From positions 6,860,501 through 6,924,500 of the forward strand of contig JAJFZO010000896.1 in assembly GCA_021397835.1 (NCBI GenBank): DNA of 64,000 bases, in the 5' to 3' direction. Positions 46,638 to 58,418 of this stretch are shown in pieces. The first letter of the stretch is position 1, and each line of letters begins with the position of its first letter. The notes beneath the pieces were generated by a model that had not been told where the DNA came from, ran no database searches, and saw nothing but the letters and a program-made list of their open reading frames with translations. The translations under genes were made by a program, and so were the position numbers. This DNA comes from Moringa oleifera (Eukaryota > Streptophyta > Magnoliopsida > Brassicales > Moringaceae).

Positions 46638-49600
46638 TTATAATGTTACCCACTTGCCGATTTGTGCGGCTTCCATTGTAGTTAAAATCTGGAATGAAAG
46701 AGGTCCACCTGTATCCCATGCATGTAATGAGATAGATGAGTGAGATGCTAGTCTTGGGATATCTTGGACATGTTAAGAGGTCTTGCTATTATATTTGCTC
46801 AACTACTGTTGTGCAGAACTTTGTGACTTAATTTGTCCTACAAATGTATTTGAGGGTTTGTACCATTTTTGACAACCTAGCAATAACAAGGGATACTTGA
46901 TGCCTCCAGCCATGTTTTTAATTATGAAATATGAATACTGGCAAAGAAATGTGTAGCAGAAAACAACGATGAACAGTATTATTGAGCTCGGTGGTACTCG
47001 TACCTTCTGTAGGGCAGTATGCTTCCTGTGTCAGTGGAACTCAAGAAATTGCCAGTCATTAATGAGTCTACCTGTAGTGGACCTAACAAAATCTTTTCTC
47101 TGTTACAAGCCTATTTCTTAACGGAAAAAAAAAAAAGGAATTCTAGATGGCATTTATGTTTCTTAACAAGATAGTGTCAACTATTTGTAGATTATGATGA
47201 ATCTTCTTGTGGGGTCCTTTCATAAAAAAACGTGTTTTGAGGAAAATTATGAAAAGCTAAAGAGTTAAGTGATTTACATTCTATTATTCAAGAACTTGCA
47301 AGTAAATTGTTGTCCGACCTGAAATATTAATTCATGTTGATACATCTTTAATTTTCTTCGTCAAGCATAATTTTAGATTGGCCATTTTGTAACAATGGGA
47401 ACTACTATTTAGGAATTAACATCACGTGCATGAAAGCCACATAAAACCACTTCATGCTGAAGCAGAATAGAACAACTTATGTTAATCTGTGATTTGACCT
47501 CAAATCATGTGAGTTCAATTTTAAGCTTCATATACGAAGTAGTCTCTCTTATCTTTCTTTGCTGTTTTAGGGGATGCAAGCTCCATAATCTTATGCTTTC
47601 AGTTTCCCGCAATCCGGCTTGTCATTTAACAAATTTGACAAAATATTTTTTAAGATAAATATCATGTTAAAGTTTATATTTTAATCATTTCTTAAATAAA
47701 TTCTTAATTTTTTTTTGGGATCAATTTTACATTTAAATTGTCGATTTATTCAAATTTAACTTTATCATTATTCACCATAAATAAAAAAAAAAAAAACACT
47801 TGTTAAGTGAGGGTCAAAATAGAAAGCATGGTATTTTCCACTCATTTATATCTGCAAACGAAGGTCTTCAGTTGTCGACTGCCATTTGCTCTTGTAGACT
47901 AGCCTTGGCCACTGATCAAAGGGATAAATGAAGAGTGAACGAAGATTCTGGCAAAAGTAGATTGTTGCGTCTTTACCTGCAATCTAGAGTCAAAGAAGGT
48001 TAGTTTAGTGTCGACTGATTTTGGCTTCAAAGATGGAAAGGGAAGCTTCCATGTACGATCTTAATTGTTGCTGCCACGATGTCTGGTTAAATTGCGAATA
48101 TCAGGGACTAGAAAAAATTCGAAAAAGCCATTATGAGGGTATGGCAAGAGTGGCATAAGTTAAGTTTGGTTTAATTTCATGATTTTTTTGGTAATGCAAA
48201 TGATTTGTATAGGTAAGCATACTGGGTTATGATTCGTACGGGTAAGCATACTGGGTTAAGTATGACATTTCTTGAATAAAATTGTTATGCATTTCTGGAA
48301 TATATTTTATTTGTTTTTTTTGCTTAATTGATTGGTTCGACAAGGAGGAAAATACATTAGGTCATCAATCGAATGAGTAAGCATTCTGGGTAGAACATTT
48401 GTTGGTCAAAATTTGTTATACACGTTTAAAATACACTTTCTTTGATTTTGCTTACTTGACTGGTTCAACAAGTCTACATACTGGGTTTTACATGTGCACA
48501 GCAAACAATAATATGGTTATTGCAATGTAAACATTAAATTGTATGGATTGGACATTGGTTACAACAAATTTTAATTTGGTTGATGCTGTTACTTGATTGG
48601 CTTCGTAAGAAAGTATAGATATTGATTTGTATGTGTAATGTTTATTATCGGTATTGCTTATACGGATGCATAAACATGGTTATTCATACGGCTCATTAGT
48701 GTGTTTCATGAGAAAACATGATTATTGTGATTACTTTTAGTGATTTGATATGCAAAGTCTTTCAAGAATAACGATATTACTAATATTATATCGGACGATG
48801 TTAGTGATATATAGTCATGTTATTTTTTACGGTCATCTTCTCATAGCTTCATATGTTATAATTGTGGTTGTCATAGTGCTTTAGTACTATAAAATATTTG
48901 GATGCAAAAATGGATGCAGAGAGGGATACAAAGATGAATACTATGATTATAATAATGGTTTGATTAATATAATATAATATAATTGTGATCATAAGTCGTA
49001 TTCTAAGGGTTCTATGCTGGGTTATGATCATTATTGTATTTAGGGGATCTTTGTTTTGATTTAATCTCATTTTTATTTGTGGAATCCATTTTAAGTTTTG
49101 ATTACACTAATGCAAGATGATGCTTCATAATATTATATAATTACTATTTTTATGTGTGTTTACTAATTAAGAGTGGAGAATCAAATGAATCTCACTTTTT
49201 TTTTTTTAATTTGTTTTTGTTATAGAATGACGTAAGTCCACTTGAACTTGAGATCGAATAATGAGAGTGGCAAACCTAAGCATTCCATCGGATTAGCACT
49301 CCCATTCTTAAATCTCTAAGTTAAAGTATTATTCTACCCTTTATTATTCAACTTAGAAGTTATTTTATGTTTATATCTTAAAGAATATTTTATATTTATG
49401 ACATAAATTTTATTGATATTTATGATATTATCACTTATGATTATGCTAATGGATAACATAAATTTATTATTTATTTTTTTAAAAAATTATTAATTATTAA
49501 AAAATTAATATCTAATTTTTTATTTTTAATATATTTTACAAAAAAATAATTTTAAGGAATATTTATCTATGTTCTCCTAATATTATAAAATTATTAAAAT

Positions 49601-50109
49601 ATATAATATTTTTTTAATTAAAAATATACAAATCTAATTAAAAAGTATACAAGTAAATTTGTAATAGTTTACTTCGATTTTAAGTCACGTAAATATATGA
49701 CAAGATTTTGATTTCAATTTTTAAAAACCAAATAAACAAATCTTTATGAATATAATTCCTCATTCTGATTCCTATTTAGTCCGAGGTAAGCATGTGCTAC
49801 CAATAGTTGATACTTGTTATTACCTTCAAATTGAATGGGTAAATGCTTAATGCTTACTGGTACATAATATGCACTACATCACATTTAAATTGCTATCAAC
49901 ATAAATCAAAAAATTAAAAATGAATAAAAGGTGTATAATTTATTCATCACCATAAGCGCATGTTAACATTGTCATAAAACTCATAAGTCAACACACTTAT
50001 CATAACTCATTCAAATTATACTCATAATCAAATTGTATTTAGCAATAGACTCATCATAAATCATAATCAAATTATACCAATCATAGTCAAATTTTTATTT
50101 TGATTAAAA
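46638..50109. other. UAP 3' UTR then intergenic region
   Basis: The first few hundred bases after the UAP stop (to about 46950) look like a 3' UTR, with AATAAC/AATATGAATA-type candidates for a plant polyadenylation signal near 46882 and 46926. Beyond that I recognise no gene. A GGTAAGCATACTGGGTTA motif recurs at 48212 and 48241, with a weaker version at about 48385. AT-rich DNA dominates 49330-49720. Confidence 0.5.
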
Positions 50110-50640
50110 GAATTATGTTAACAACAATCTTCATCAAGATTATAGAAATTCATGGGTATCTCATGTATCAATAAGTCCCCATTACTTGGGGTAACTTGGG
50201 TAAATTATGTGCAAACTTATTTTTAGTCCTAGGAATATGCCTAAAAGAAATTGTTCCGATAAAGACAAAATATTTTTGCAAAGTCCACCAATTCTAGGGG
50301 AGAGTTCAAGCTCTTAAACGACTAATAGATGATCGTTTTCTATAGAAATATTCCTAATTGTTGCATTTAATACCATATGCATTTCAAAGTAGATAGCCAA
50401 GATTTTGCCTTGTAAAAGAGATGCAACATCTTGCATAGCTGATATGGCACAACATAAGAGTTGGTCCATTTCATTTCGAAGTATAGCACCCAACTATGCA
50501 TGTCTTATGGATACATTAACAGTAGCATTGGTATTTAATTTCATTACTTCTTTAGGTGAGGCCTACCATTGCACATGATGAGATGCTCCATCCTTGGCCT
50601 ATCACTTTACATTTGGTTTATCAAGAGGAAAGCCTATGCA
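50110..50640 (-). pseudogene. LINE RNase H-like domain (RVT_3) beyond the hAT insert
   Basis: The minus strand from about 50570 reads KEVMKLNTNATVNVSIRHA, then LGAILRNEMDQLL, LQGKILAIYFEMHMV and NDHLLVV: the RVT_3 order K-x-N-x-D-(A/G)A-x-x, GxGxIxRDxxGxxL, A-E-x-x-A-(I/L)-x-x-G-L and ESD-x-x-x-VV, with several catalytic acids altered (Asn for the first Asp). KNKFAHNLPKLPQVMGTY and RYPMNFYNLDED at about 50130-50220 match the NxxAHxLA-and-tail part. It is dead by stops and substitutions. Confidence 0.75.
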
Positions 50641-50659
50641 TGTTTTACCACTCGAGAGG

Positions 50660-53600
50660 CAAGGGCAAAACCAAAAATTTTTGTTATGGTAGGTTAATTT
50701 TTTTTTCATAATCACAATATGAGAAATATAATTTCTTTTAAAAAATAAGGATACACCTAAATAGGTACCCAGACATAACAAATTTTACTTTTCAAATACA
50801 ACTAATTACAATTTTAATTTTTCTCTACAAAATTTTACATTATCAAGCTCATTAATTATAGAGTCCTTGCTTATTGAATCAGTAATATTTCTTTCAATAT
50901 AAAAAATCATATCTACAAAGAAATTATCTTTCATTTTGCTGCGAAGAGGCGTTTTGAGAAGTTTCATAGCTGAAAATGCTCGTTCCGTTGTTGCTGTAGA
51001 AACTGAAAGATTTAAAACTAAATGAATCAACTTATCAATGGAAGTGTAATGTTTTGACTATTTCATTGGAGTCAAAAGTCGAGATAATTCAAAAAGAGAA
51101 TTGATATTCTGAAATTCTGAAAAGTTAAATACATCAAATCTGTAATGGTTCAATTATCTTTTCAAATCTTCAATGTCAAATTTATCAAAATCTAAAGAAA
51201 TAATACTCCTTAGCAAGAGTAACAATATCATCAATACTAAATAATTCGAATCCATCGACCAGACTCAAAGCCATACGAAGAGTAAGAAGCTTAATTGTTT
51301 TGTCTGAAAATTTACTATGTAACTCTTTCAATTGAAAATCTATCACAGTATTACAGATTTTAAAGTGATAGTAATGCTCAATCGTAACATCATCTTTTGT
51401 TAACAAAATCGTCTTGTATACTTTTCATATGACATGCATTCATGTTGGGCATATCAACATTAATGATACCACACTTCTAAAGAAAACATACTATCCATCT
51501 CTTAACTCTTGAAGAAGTTTTCTTGTAGTTGAAACTAAATTCATAGTATTTAAGATATGTTGAGATTTCAATTGCAAAACTTGACAAAGTAAATCAAAAA
51601 TTTCTTATATTTTGTTCATTAATAATAATGGAAACACTAATTCAAAAGATCTCAAATCTTTATACGCACATTTAGCTTTGCAACATATTACTATTTAATC
51701 CACGGTCTATCAAATTTTTAAGATGAGTAGAAATGGAACCATACAAATCAATCAACTTTCTAATATAAGTGAAATGAGAACTTCAACGAGTAACTGTAAC
51801 TCATTGCAAAGTGGAATTTGATTAGCCCCTCAACCAGTTTCAAGCTCTCTTGAAGCAATCAAATCTATAATATTTTCTTCATAAATAGATTTTAACTTTA
51901 AATGTTTCTTAGAAGAAGCATTGACAAAGTTCACAATACAACTTAATTTCGAGAAAAATAACCGCACTTTATGTATCTCTTTTGCCACTGCAATTAAAGT
52001 AAGTTGAATTCGATGTGCAAAACAATATACATAATAGGCACATGAACTATCTTTAAGAAATAAAGCTTGTAAACTATTCTATTCACCTCACATATTACTA
52101 GCACCATCATATCCTTGACCCCGTAAATCTTCAACTATTAAGTTGAATCTATTAAGGGTATTACATATGTGCTTCTTAAGATTTTTGACTCTTGTGTCCT
52201 CAACACTTATAACTTCAAAGAAATGTTTACATATTAAAAGATCACTATCAACATACCTTAGAATGAGTGTCATTTGTTCTTTGCTAGATTCGTCAATAGT
52301 TTCATCAACAAGAATACAAAATTTGATATCCTTTATGTCATCACAAATCTTTAGCCTCACTTAATTAGTAAGAATTTTCAATAACTCTTTTTGAATCAAT
52401 GGTGATGTATACTTGGCATTTAATGGAGAATTTTCCAATACCACTCTAACAATTTTTTGTTCATTGATGCTTGTAATGTTATTTATTCAAGAAAATTTTC
52501 ATTGGTAGTAGAATTGATAGACTCATGTGACCTTTGAAAGTACACCCTTGGAATGCCAACCATTTCACAGCCTTTAATGAAGTCTTAAGCATAATTGATT
52601 GCGTAAGGTTTCTTCTAAAGAAAGTGCATTCATAACTCTATCAATATGTTGGGATGGATTTTTCAAGTTCTTCTAACTCTTCATATCAAATCTATGATGT
52701 GAATTAACTTCTTCTTCATAGAGCATAAAACATTTTTTACCATCCACTCTTTCCAACTTTAAAAATCATCAATTGTAAATGTGCGATACTTAGGTGGATG
52801 ACACTCAAAGAGATAACATAGAAAATAGTATGCTTTTTTTTTATTGAATATTCAAGCCAATTAAAAATTTCAAACAAAGAAGCTTCAAAATGTCGAATTT
52901 GTTTTCCATCTACAATTGAAGAGTAGTTAGCTAATATAGGTTGATATGGCCCTATTTCAACATATGCCTTTTGCATATTATCATGCTTGTCTATAGGATA
53001 CATTTCTATTAGAAAACATAATTTGGAATCACGATCATAATATTGGGTATTGATATGTGATGCTTCAATATTCTCAAATCCACTTTTTTCATCAAATATG
53101 GGAAACTTGAAACACTAACATGATTCAAAGATGAAGAATTTAAACCACTTAATAAATTATCCTTTTTTTTTGTCAAAATATGAAAGAAGGGTATTTCTCG
53201 GCTTAAATGTGTAGTTGTTTGACATTGTAATCCATACTTATGAAATGATTTAATCAATAATTAAGTTGACAAATTAAATAATTTTTCTGTACACTAATCC
53301 TTAAACTAAATAATTACAAATTAATGACATCAAATACATCCCAAGTTAAAGATTTATGAATAATTTTTCTAAACATACATTAATTGTTTTCTTAAATACT
53401 TATTTTAAATTAATGATACTTTCTTTAAATTTTTCACGTAACTTCCTCCTTACAAACTAAAGAATGTTTATCTTCCAAAAAACTAAATAAATCATATTCT
53501 AACTTATAATTAAATCATTGATAAATAATAATTTTTTGTTCATAAATTTATTTAATTTAAACGAATAATATATTATATTATTATTAAATAAATAATAAAT

Positions 53601-53952
53601 AATAAAAATTAATTTACTTAAATAAAAATAAATAGAAAAATAAACCTTAAAAAAATGATGAAATAAGTAGTTGAGTAGAATAAGATGAATTGATGAAGTT
53701 TAAATTTTAAAAAAATTACGGATGAATGGGAGACTTGGGAGTGGTTGCGGTGTTGTGGGAAAGAAAAATTGAAATAAAAGGAAAATATATATAGAATAAC
53801 AGAGGAAAACGAAGAGAAAGTGAAGAAAGTGAAAAAGTGAAAAAGTAAATTATTAACCTAATACTTAAGAGTAAAAGCATAATTTCAATAAAAATTTTGA
53901 AAAATTTACTCCAAGCCGTAGCCCGAGTCGTGCTCACAGCGTTACGCCCCTG
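50660..53952 (-). mobile_element. hAT transposon (TTF/DUF4371 type), nested in LINE
   Basis: The 3293-bp unit has ends CAAGGGCAAAACC (left) and, read inward from the right, CAGGGGCGTAACG, matching at 9 of 13. Flanking 8-mers are TCGAGAGG (50652-50659) and GGGAGAGG (53953-53960), alike at 6 of 8, consistent with an aged hAT target duplication. Removing the unit rejoins two parts of one LINE. The interior encodes a broken transposase on the minus strand. The CAGGGGCGT terminus is usual for this hAT lineage. Confidence 0.8.
50806..53257 (-). pseudogene. hAT transposase of TTF-type finger / DUF4371 class, broken
   Basis: The minus-strand order is: N-terminus MIKSFHKYGLQ (53257); MYPIDKHDNMQKAYVEIGPY at about 53003 followed by a WLEYS segment of the TTF-type zinc finger; the DUF4371 block with FCILVDETIDESSKEQMTLI and LRGQGYDGASNM (52088-52360; the D-E-(T/S)-x-D and GQGYDGA motifs of the DDE core); and the C-terminal dimerisation domain with VLNLSVSTATTERAFSAMKL and LRSKMKDNF (50806-51030). 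Domain order is complete but spread over several frames with stops, so no protein can be made. Unlike the 13-kb hAT it has a TTF rather than a BED finger, so the two belong to different hAT lineages. Confidence 0.85.
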
Positions 53953-54083
53953 GGGAGAGGCATACCAGATGTATGTTCATGAAGGACACAGTTCTTATTG
54001 AACCATATGCCTTTGCAAACTAAAAGAAAGGTATTAGTTAAGGTTTTTTTCTTATTCATCTCTTTGAAAGCCTCGTCCCACAA

Positions 54084-54413
54084 TTAATGATCCTCTTGTA
54101 AACTATAGAAAACAAAGCCCAGGCCTTCCTTTTCAATCTCCCACACTTGCTGGTTGAAGTCGCATTTGAAGAATACAGGAATTATGGATTCTAGGGCGAA
54201 GCCACATACACAACATGTCTGATCCACATGGACTCCTCTCAAACTTGGAGTTGATGACGTGGGAAGGATATTGTGTACCATCCACCATGCATGAATCTGG
54301 GTTTTAGGTATAAGACGAGCCAGCCATAGGAAGCGCCAATGGGGTAGACGGTTTTGAAGTTGTGGCACTTCTTTCCTCAGAAAAAAATGGGCTATGTTGT
54401 AACCGAATTTCAT
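54084..54413 (-). pseudogene. LINE zf-RVT (reverse transcriptase zinc-binding) domain
   Basis: One open 109-codon frame, the best-kept piece of this LINE. It has WRFLWLARLIPKTQIHAWW, HNILPTSS, LRGV then CCVCGFALESIIPVFFKC and a QQVWE end. This is the zf-RVT pattern W-x-LW-(K/A)-x-x-(V/I)PPK, NxLPT, L-x-x-R, C-x2-C-x4-E-(S/T)-x2-H-x5-C; the expected His before the last Cys is changed (VFFKC). It normally follows the reverse transcriptase in plant LINEs. Its open state is chance retention in an otherwise dead element. Confidence 0.85.
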
Positions 54414-54439
54414 AGAGTATTGGCCATTGTTGGTAGATG

Positions 54440-56050
54440 TCTAGAAAAGCTTACCTGACGTGTCAATTGCTCAAAGGAATAGAGAGGCTTCGCAATTTTT
54501 TAGTCTAAATGTTCTCTGATAGTTTGCACCAGCCATTGTCGGATCACTGGATCAATAAGCTTTTGAACTAGCAATTGAGTGAGCTGAATGGCTGACGTCT
54601 TCGTGGTCCGAACCTCTAGGTATCTTGCCACCATCTTCCACTTGCAAACCGCCACCTTGAACCCATATTAACAATATCACTTCCTTTTAAGTACGTAGGC
54701 TACACCATGCATAAGAACTAGTCATGGATTTGGCCATAGTGTAAGGGCTAGTTATGGGGAAACATTTTGCCTTCAAAACCTAAAGCAAAGTGTCTATATT
54801 GATAACTATCGACCATTGCTTGGCAAGTAGTGATATATTGAAAGCCTCTAAACCTCGACAACCTACCTTCCATCTAGTTTGGACAATCCTAAGGAATACC
54901 AAGTCTTTCAATGGATTTTTTTACTGAGCCTCAATCTCCACCAAAATCTGTGGCCATTAGATTAAGTTCATGGATGATAGATTTTGATATCGAAAAACAG
55001 CTCATGACTTACGTGGGAAGATTTTGGGCCAATGTTTGATTAACATACCACGTCCAGCTTGGGAGAGGAAGCTACCGTTCTAATTTGATAGCTTAGTACC
55101 AAGCTTTTCTTTGAGATGTGCATGAAGTTTTTTTCCTGTTTCTTCCCATGGCCAATGGAACGCCCAAGTATAAGTCCTGTGACAAATCTCTATATACCCT
55201 AAGTAATTCTTTCGATGATATTTGATCCACACTGTTGACATTGGAGCTAAATAACAGTTTCCAATTTAGATAGGTTTATTTGCTGACTCGATGCTTCTTC
55301 AAAAAGTACTAGTAAGTCCAGAGCCACCTTGCATTTTCTGGTTTAGCTTGGCCAAAAGACATGCTATATATCATCATCAAGAAGAAATGGTGGATTGCAA
55401 GACCATTTTGAGCAGTTGTAGCTCTCCTAATTCTGCCTTCAGATGCAGTCTGAGTAATCAATGATGAAAACCCTCCATCCATGGAAGAAATAAGTACAGT
55501 GAAAGAGGATTTCCTTATCATAATCCCCTTGACGGCTTATGTGTGGCCACATTATTCTCCATTCAGAATCATTGAATGAGAAACAAAGGATGCGTAGTCC
55601 ATGACAGTAGCAATCCACTTGGTGGAAAAACCTATTTTATGCATAATGGTTTCTAAGAAAATCCACTCTCCTCGATTATATGCCTTACTCATGTCTAGAT
55701 TCAAAGCAGGATGCCCTCAGGATCCTTTCTTCCTTGTTTTCATGGAGTGTATGATCTCATAAGCCACGAGAAAATTATTGAAGATCATCCTTCCTTTAAT
55801 GAAGGCTAACTAGTTTTCACTAATGATTAAGGACAGAATTTCCTTCAGAGATAATCTTGCATTTAATGTTGCAGAAGCTTGCAAGTCTAAAATCCAGTGG
55901 GGGATAGTGGATTCTTCACTTTAGGTATGAGAACTTTATTGGTTGGACTTATTGCAGCCAACAATATGCCTTCATTAAAATACTTCAAGGCCATGCTAGC
56001 GATATTTTTTCCCCACTATATCCTAGTATCATTGAAAAAATCCTGCTTTG
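54440..56050 (-). pseudogene. LINE reverse transcriptase, broken
   Basis: Minus-strand frames give, in order, NVIYKIIS-like and RKDDLQ..HTL-like stretches of the RT fingers (about 55750-55870), ALNLDMSKAYNRVEW-type sequence that is partly preserved (about 55660-55720), then GFSSLITQTASEGRIRRAT followed by IHHFF and a corrupted FADD catalytic box (about 55360-55400; the Asp pair is read only after shifting frame). Downstream come SKELLRVYRDLSQ-, YLGVPL-, MVSYFSISKSIIHEL- and RWRFASGRWWQDT-like segments in the usual LINE order. Numerous frameshifts and stops make it inactive. The family is clear from motif order. Confidence 0.75.
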
Positions 56051-56365
56051 AAACTGTAAACATCTAATGTCACCTTGATTAGCTTTAAAAAAATATTAAA
56101 ATTAATAAAAATAAAAATATTATTTTTAAAAAAAATAATAATAAAACCAAAAATATGAAAAAAATAAAAAACAACAAAATAAACAAAAAATGACAAAAGA
56201 CAAAAGAAATGGAAGCAAAAAAATAAAGCAAAATTTGAAAAAAATAAAACTCAAAACCTTAAAAAAAAAAAAAAAAAAAAAAACGAACACCACAGGTGTG
56301 GTGCCTGTGTAAGGTGCAGTAAGTGTCCACTGCATGGAAGCAGCAGTATGCTGGTTAAAGGCCGT

Positions 56366-56385
56366 CTACTGCTTGCAAGCAGTAG
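56366..56385. repeat. Perfect 20-bp palindrome
   Basis: CTACTGCTTGCAAGCAGTAG equals its own reverse complement. Nearby CACCACAGGTGTGGTG (56288-56303) is a near-palindrome, and GCAGTAAGTG, GCAGCAGTATG and GCAGTAGC share the GCAGTA core. Confidence 0.95.
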
Positions 56386-56548
56386 CTTTAGGCTGCATTT
56401 CAAGATGAAACTAGTCTAAATATCTTTTTCTTTGTCCAAGTAAAGGAGAAGACTTTGGACAAAAGTTTAAGGGAACTTTTTTTGAAAAAAATTTTGAGAA
56501 TATTTTAAAAAGGTTATTTTAGTTGATAGTATGTTTAAATATAAATAA

Positions 56549-56552
<4 letters not shown>

Positions 56553-56584
<32 letters not shown>
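56553..56584. repeat. (AT)n microsatellite
   Basis: About 16 uninterrupted AT units, the longest simple AT run in the window. Similar shorter runs are at 31429-31450 and about 57078-57097. Confidence 0.9.
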
Positions 56585-56589
<5 letters not shown>

Positions 56590-57478
56590 AAGAGATTTTT
56601 TAAGGTAAAAATAGATTTAGAGAAATTTTTAAATAAAATATCATATTTCGTCATGGAGAATAATGTACCTTTTATTTTATTTTATTTTTATTTGATTTTA
56701 TCATCATTTATTGAGTTATTTCTCCCACTCTCTTATCTTTGTTCTTGTGAGTATTTTTTAAATTAATTTGCATAATATTTATTATATATTCATTTTGCAT
56801 ACATATGTCGTTTTTTAAAAAATTATTTTTATTTATATTGATTCTTATTTTATTTGTATTTGTGTTTGTATTTTTATTCACTTTGTATATTGATCCATAT
56901 ACTATGTTAAGATTTTATATTCTCTTACTTATGGGTACACACGACTTTTTATACTTTTATGTTGAGTACATGAAAGATCATGTAAGAAAAAAAAAGTTAG
57001 TATGTCGAAAAATGTGCAAAAAAAGAGAATAAATAAAAAAACATGTAATGTGGCATGGAATGAATGAATTTGGTGTGTATATATATATATATATATAAGA
57101 TGAAAAAAGAGTAGTTACGGCCAAGTAATAATTGTTTGTGTAAAAAGAAAAAAAGAAAGAGAGAAAAAAAAAAGAATAAAAATGGGAAAGAAGGGTAGGG
57201 AATGAAGAATATTTGTTTGTTTAAAAAAATGAGTTTAAAAAAAAAAAAAGAGGAAAGAAAGAAGACCAATGACTTTAGGATATTAGGTATGTTTAAAAAA
57301 ATAAAATAAAAATTATTGATAATGTAAAATTATTGGGTGGATTAAGTGTTTTTTTTATTCACTCACTTTTAATTATGTTTCAAAAAAATGGAATCATTTT
57401 GATATTTTGTATTTTTTTAAAAAAATTAAAAATTAAAAATAAAAATATTTTAAATTCTTGAGAGTATAAAAAATTTTA

Positions 57479-58409
57479 GGGTAAATATCATTTAAAACCT
57501 TGATCTTTATACTATTTCTCCAAACAGACATTAAGTTTCAAAATGTATCCAAACTAACCTTGACTTTTTAATTTTGTTCAAATTGAACCTTCTGTCTAAA
57601 TCAATTAAACGACGTTTGTAAAAAATAAATTTATTGAAGGGTAAAAAAGACATTATATCAGTAGAATATATAGAGAAAACGACAGCGTTTTCTCAATTTT
57701 AGTCTTCTTCCCATTTTGGCCTTCTCCCCAGAAACTTAAATGAATTTATTGAAGGGCAAAAAGGACATTACATCAGTAGAATATATAGAGGTAAACGATA
57801 GTGTTTTTCCCATTTTGGTTTTCTCCCCGTTTTGGTCTTCTCTCCAAAAACCCAAATTCGTTTTTCTCTCTCAATTCATCACTCGATATCAAAAAATTTG
57901 AAGGTTTGATTGCATAATGTTCTTCTTACAATTCCAAAATCTTCTTCTTGGGTTTCTTGTTGTTCATGAGGTATGTAATTTTGCCCTAATACCGCAATGA
58001 TAAATTTGAAGGTTTGATAGGATAAGCCTTCGGACAAACCTTTACTATCCATTGACAAATTCAGCTTTAATTAGTATATATATCACTAATACTCGATTCT
58101 TCAACAAGAAATCCTAATTAATTTACAACTTTTTTTTTTCTTTTTCCTCTTATCTTTCTCTTCTCTCTCTTCGAGCAAGAAGCCACTACATTTTCTTTGC
58201 GTTTTTTCTGGGTTTTCTCTGAAGGGAAGGGAATGAAAGATTTAACCGACGATAATGCCCTCACGGAAAAAATTAATTTAAATGGCGTTTGCAATTAAGG
58301 TTCAATTTGGACAAAATTAAAAAGTCAAGAGTAGTTAGGATACATTTTGAAACTTAGTGTCTGTTTGGAGAGATAGTGTAAAGTTCAAAGTTTTAAATGG
58401 TATTTACCC
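57479..58409 (-). mobile_element. MULE-type MITE, family 2, copy 2 (931 bp, inverted)
   Basis: Its reverse complement follows 32717-33646 almost step for step, including the TIR landmarks (AAACAGACATTAAG, TCAAAATGTATCCAAA, TTAATTTTGT), the internal two-copy repeat, and the middle region with TTGTCAATGGA and GGAATTGTAAGAAGAACA. The length differs by one base. Flanking 9-bp repeats are identical: AAAATTTTA at 57470-57478 and 58410-58418, distinct from those of copy 1, so both arrived by transposition. Copy 2 landed in an AT-rich tandem array that continues on both sides. It has no transposase. Confidence 0.9.
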
Positions 58410-58418
58410 AAAATTTTA

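Larger units (their letters stand above)
50110..56070 (-). mobile_element. LINE (L1-type), 5'-truncated, split by a nested hAT
   Basis: Minus-strand LINE sequence occupies 56070 down to 53953 and resumes at 50659 down to about 50110, with a hAT transposon (50660-53952) between. The order is reverse transcriptase (about 55300-56050), linker, zinc-binding zf-RVT (54084-54413), hAT insert, then RNase H-like RVT_3. ORF1 and endonuclease are absent, so the copy was probably 5'-truncated on arrival, as LINEs often are. All domains carry stops. No poly(A) tail or target duplication could be seen at the 3' end. Confidence 0.8.
56071..57478. other. A-rich block, palindromes and AT-rich DNA
   Basis: The stretch 56080-56283 is strongly A-biased on the plus strand and ends in an A-homopolymer (about 56260-56283). 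It is followed by a short GC-richer patch (56284-56400) with a perfect 20-bp palindrome at 56366-56385, then AT-rich DNA with (AT)n runs at 56553-56584 and about 57078-57097. Frames here are low-complexity Phe/Leu-rich and not credible genes. The right part may belong to the gypsy LTR or array that continues after the MITE. Confidence 0.5.

Noticed and set aside
56126..57269. Phe/Leu-rich minus frames and a Phe-rich plus frame
   Set aside because: Shadows of A-rich or T-rich low-complexity DNA, not transmembrane proteins.
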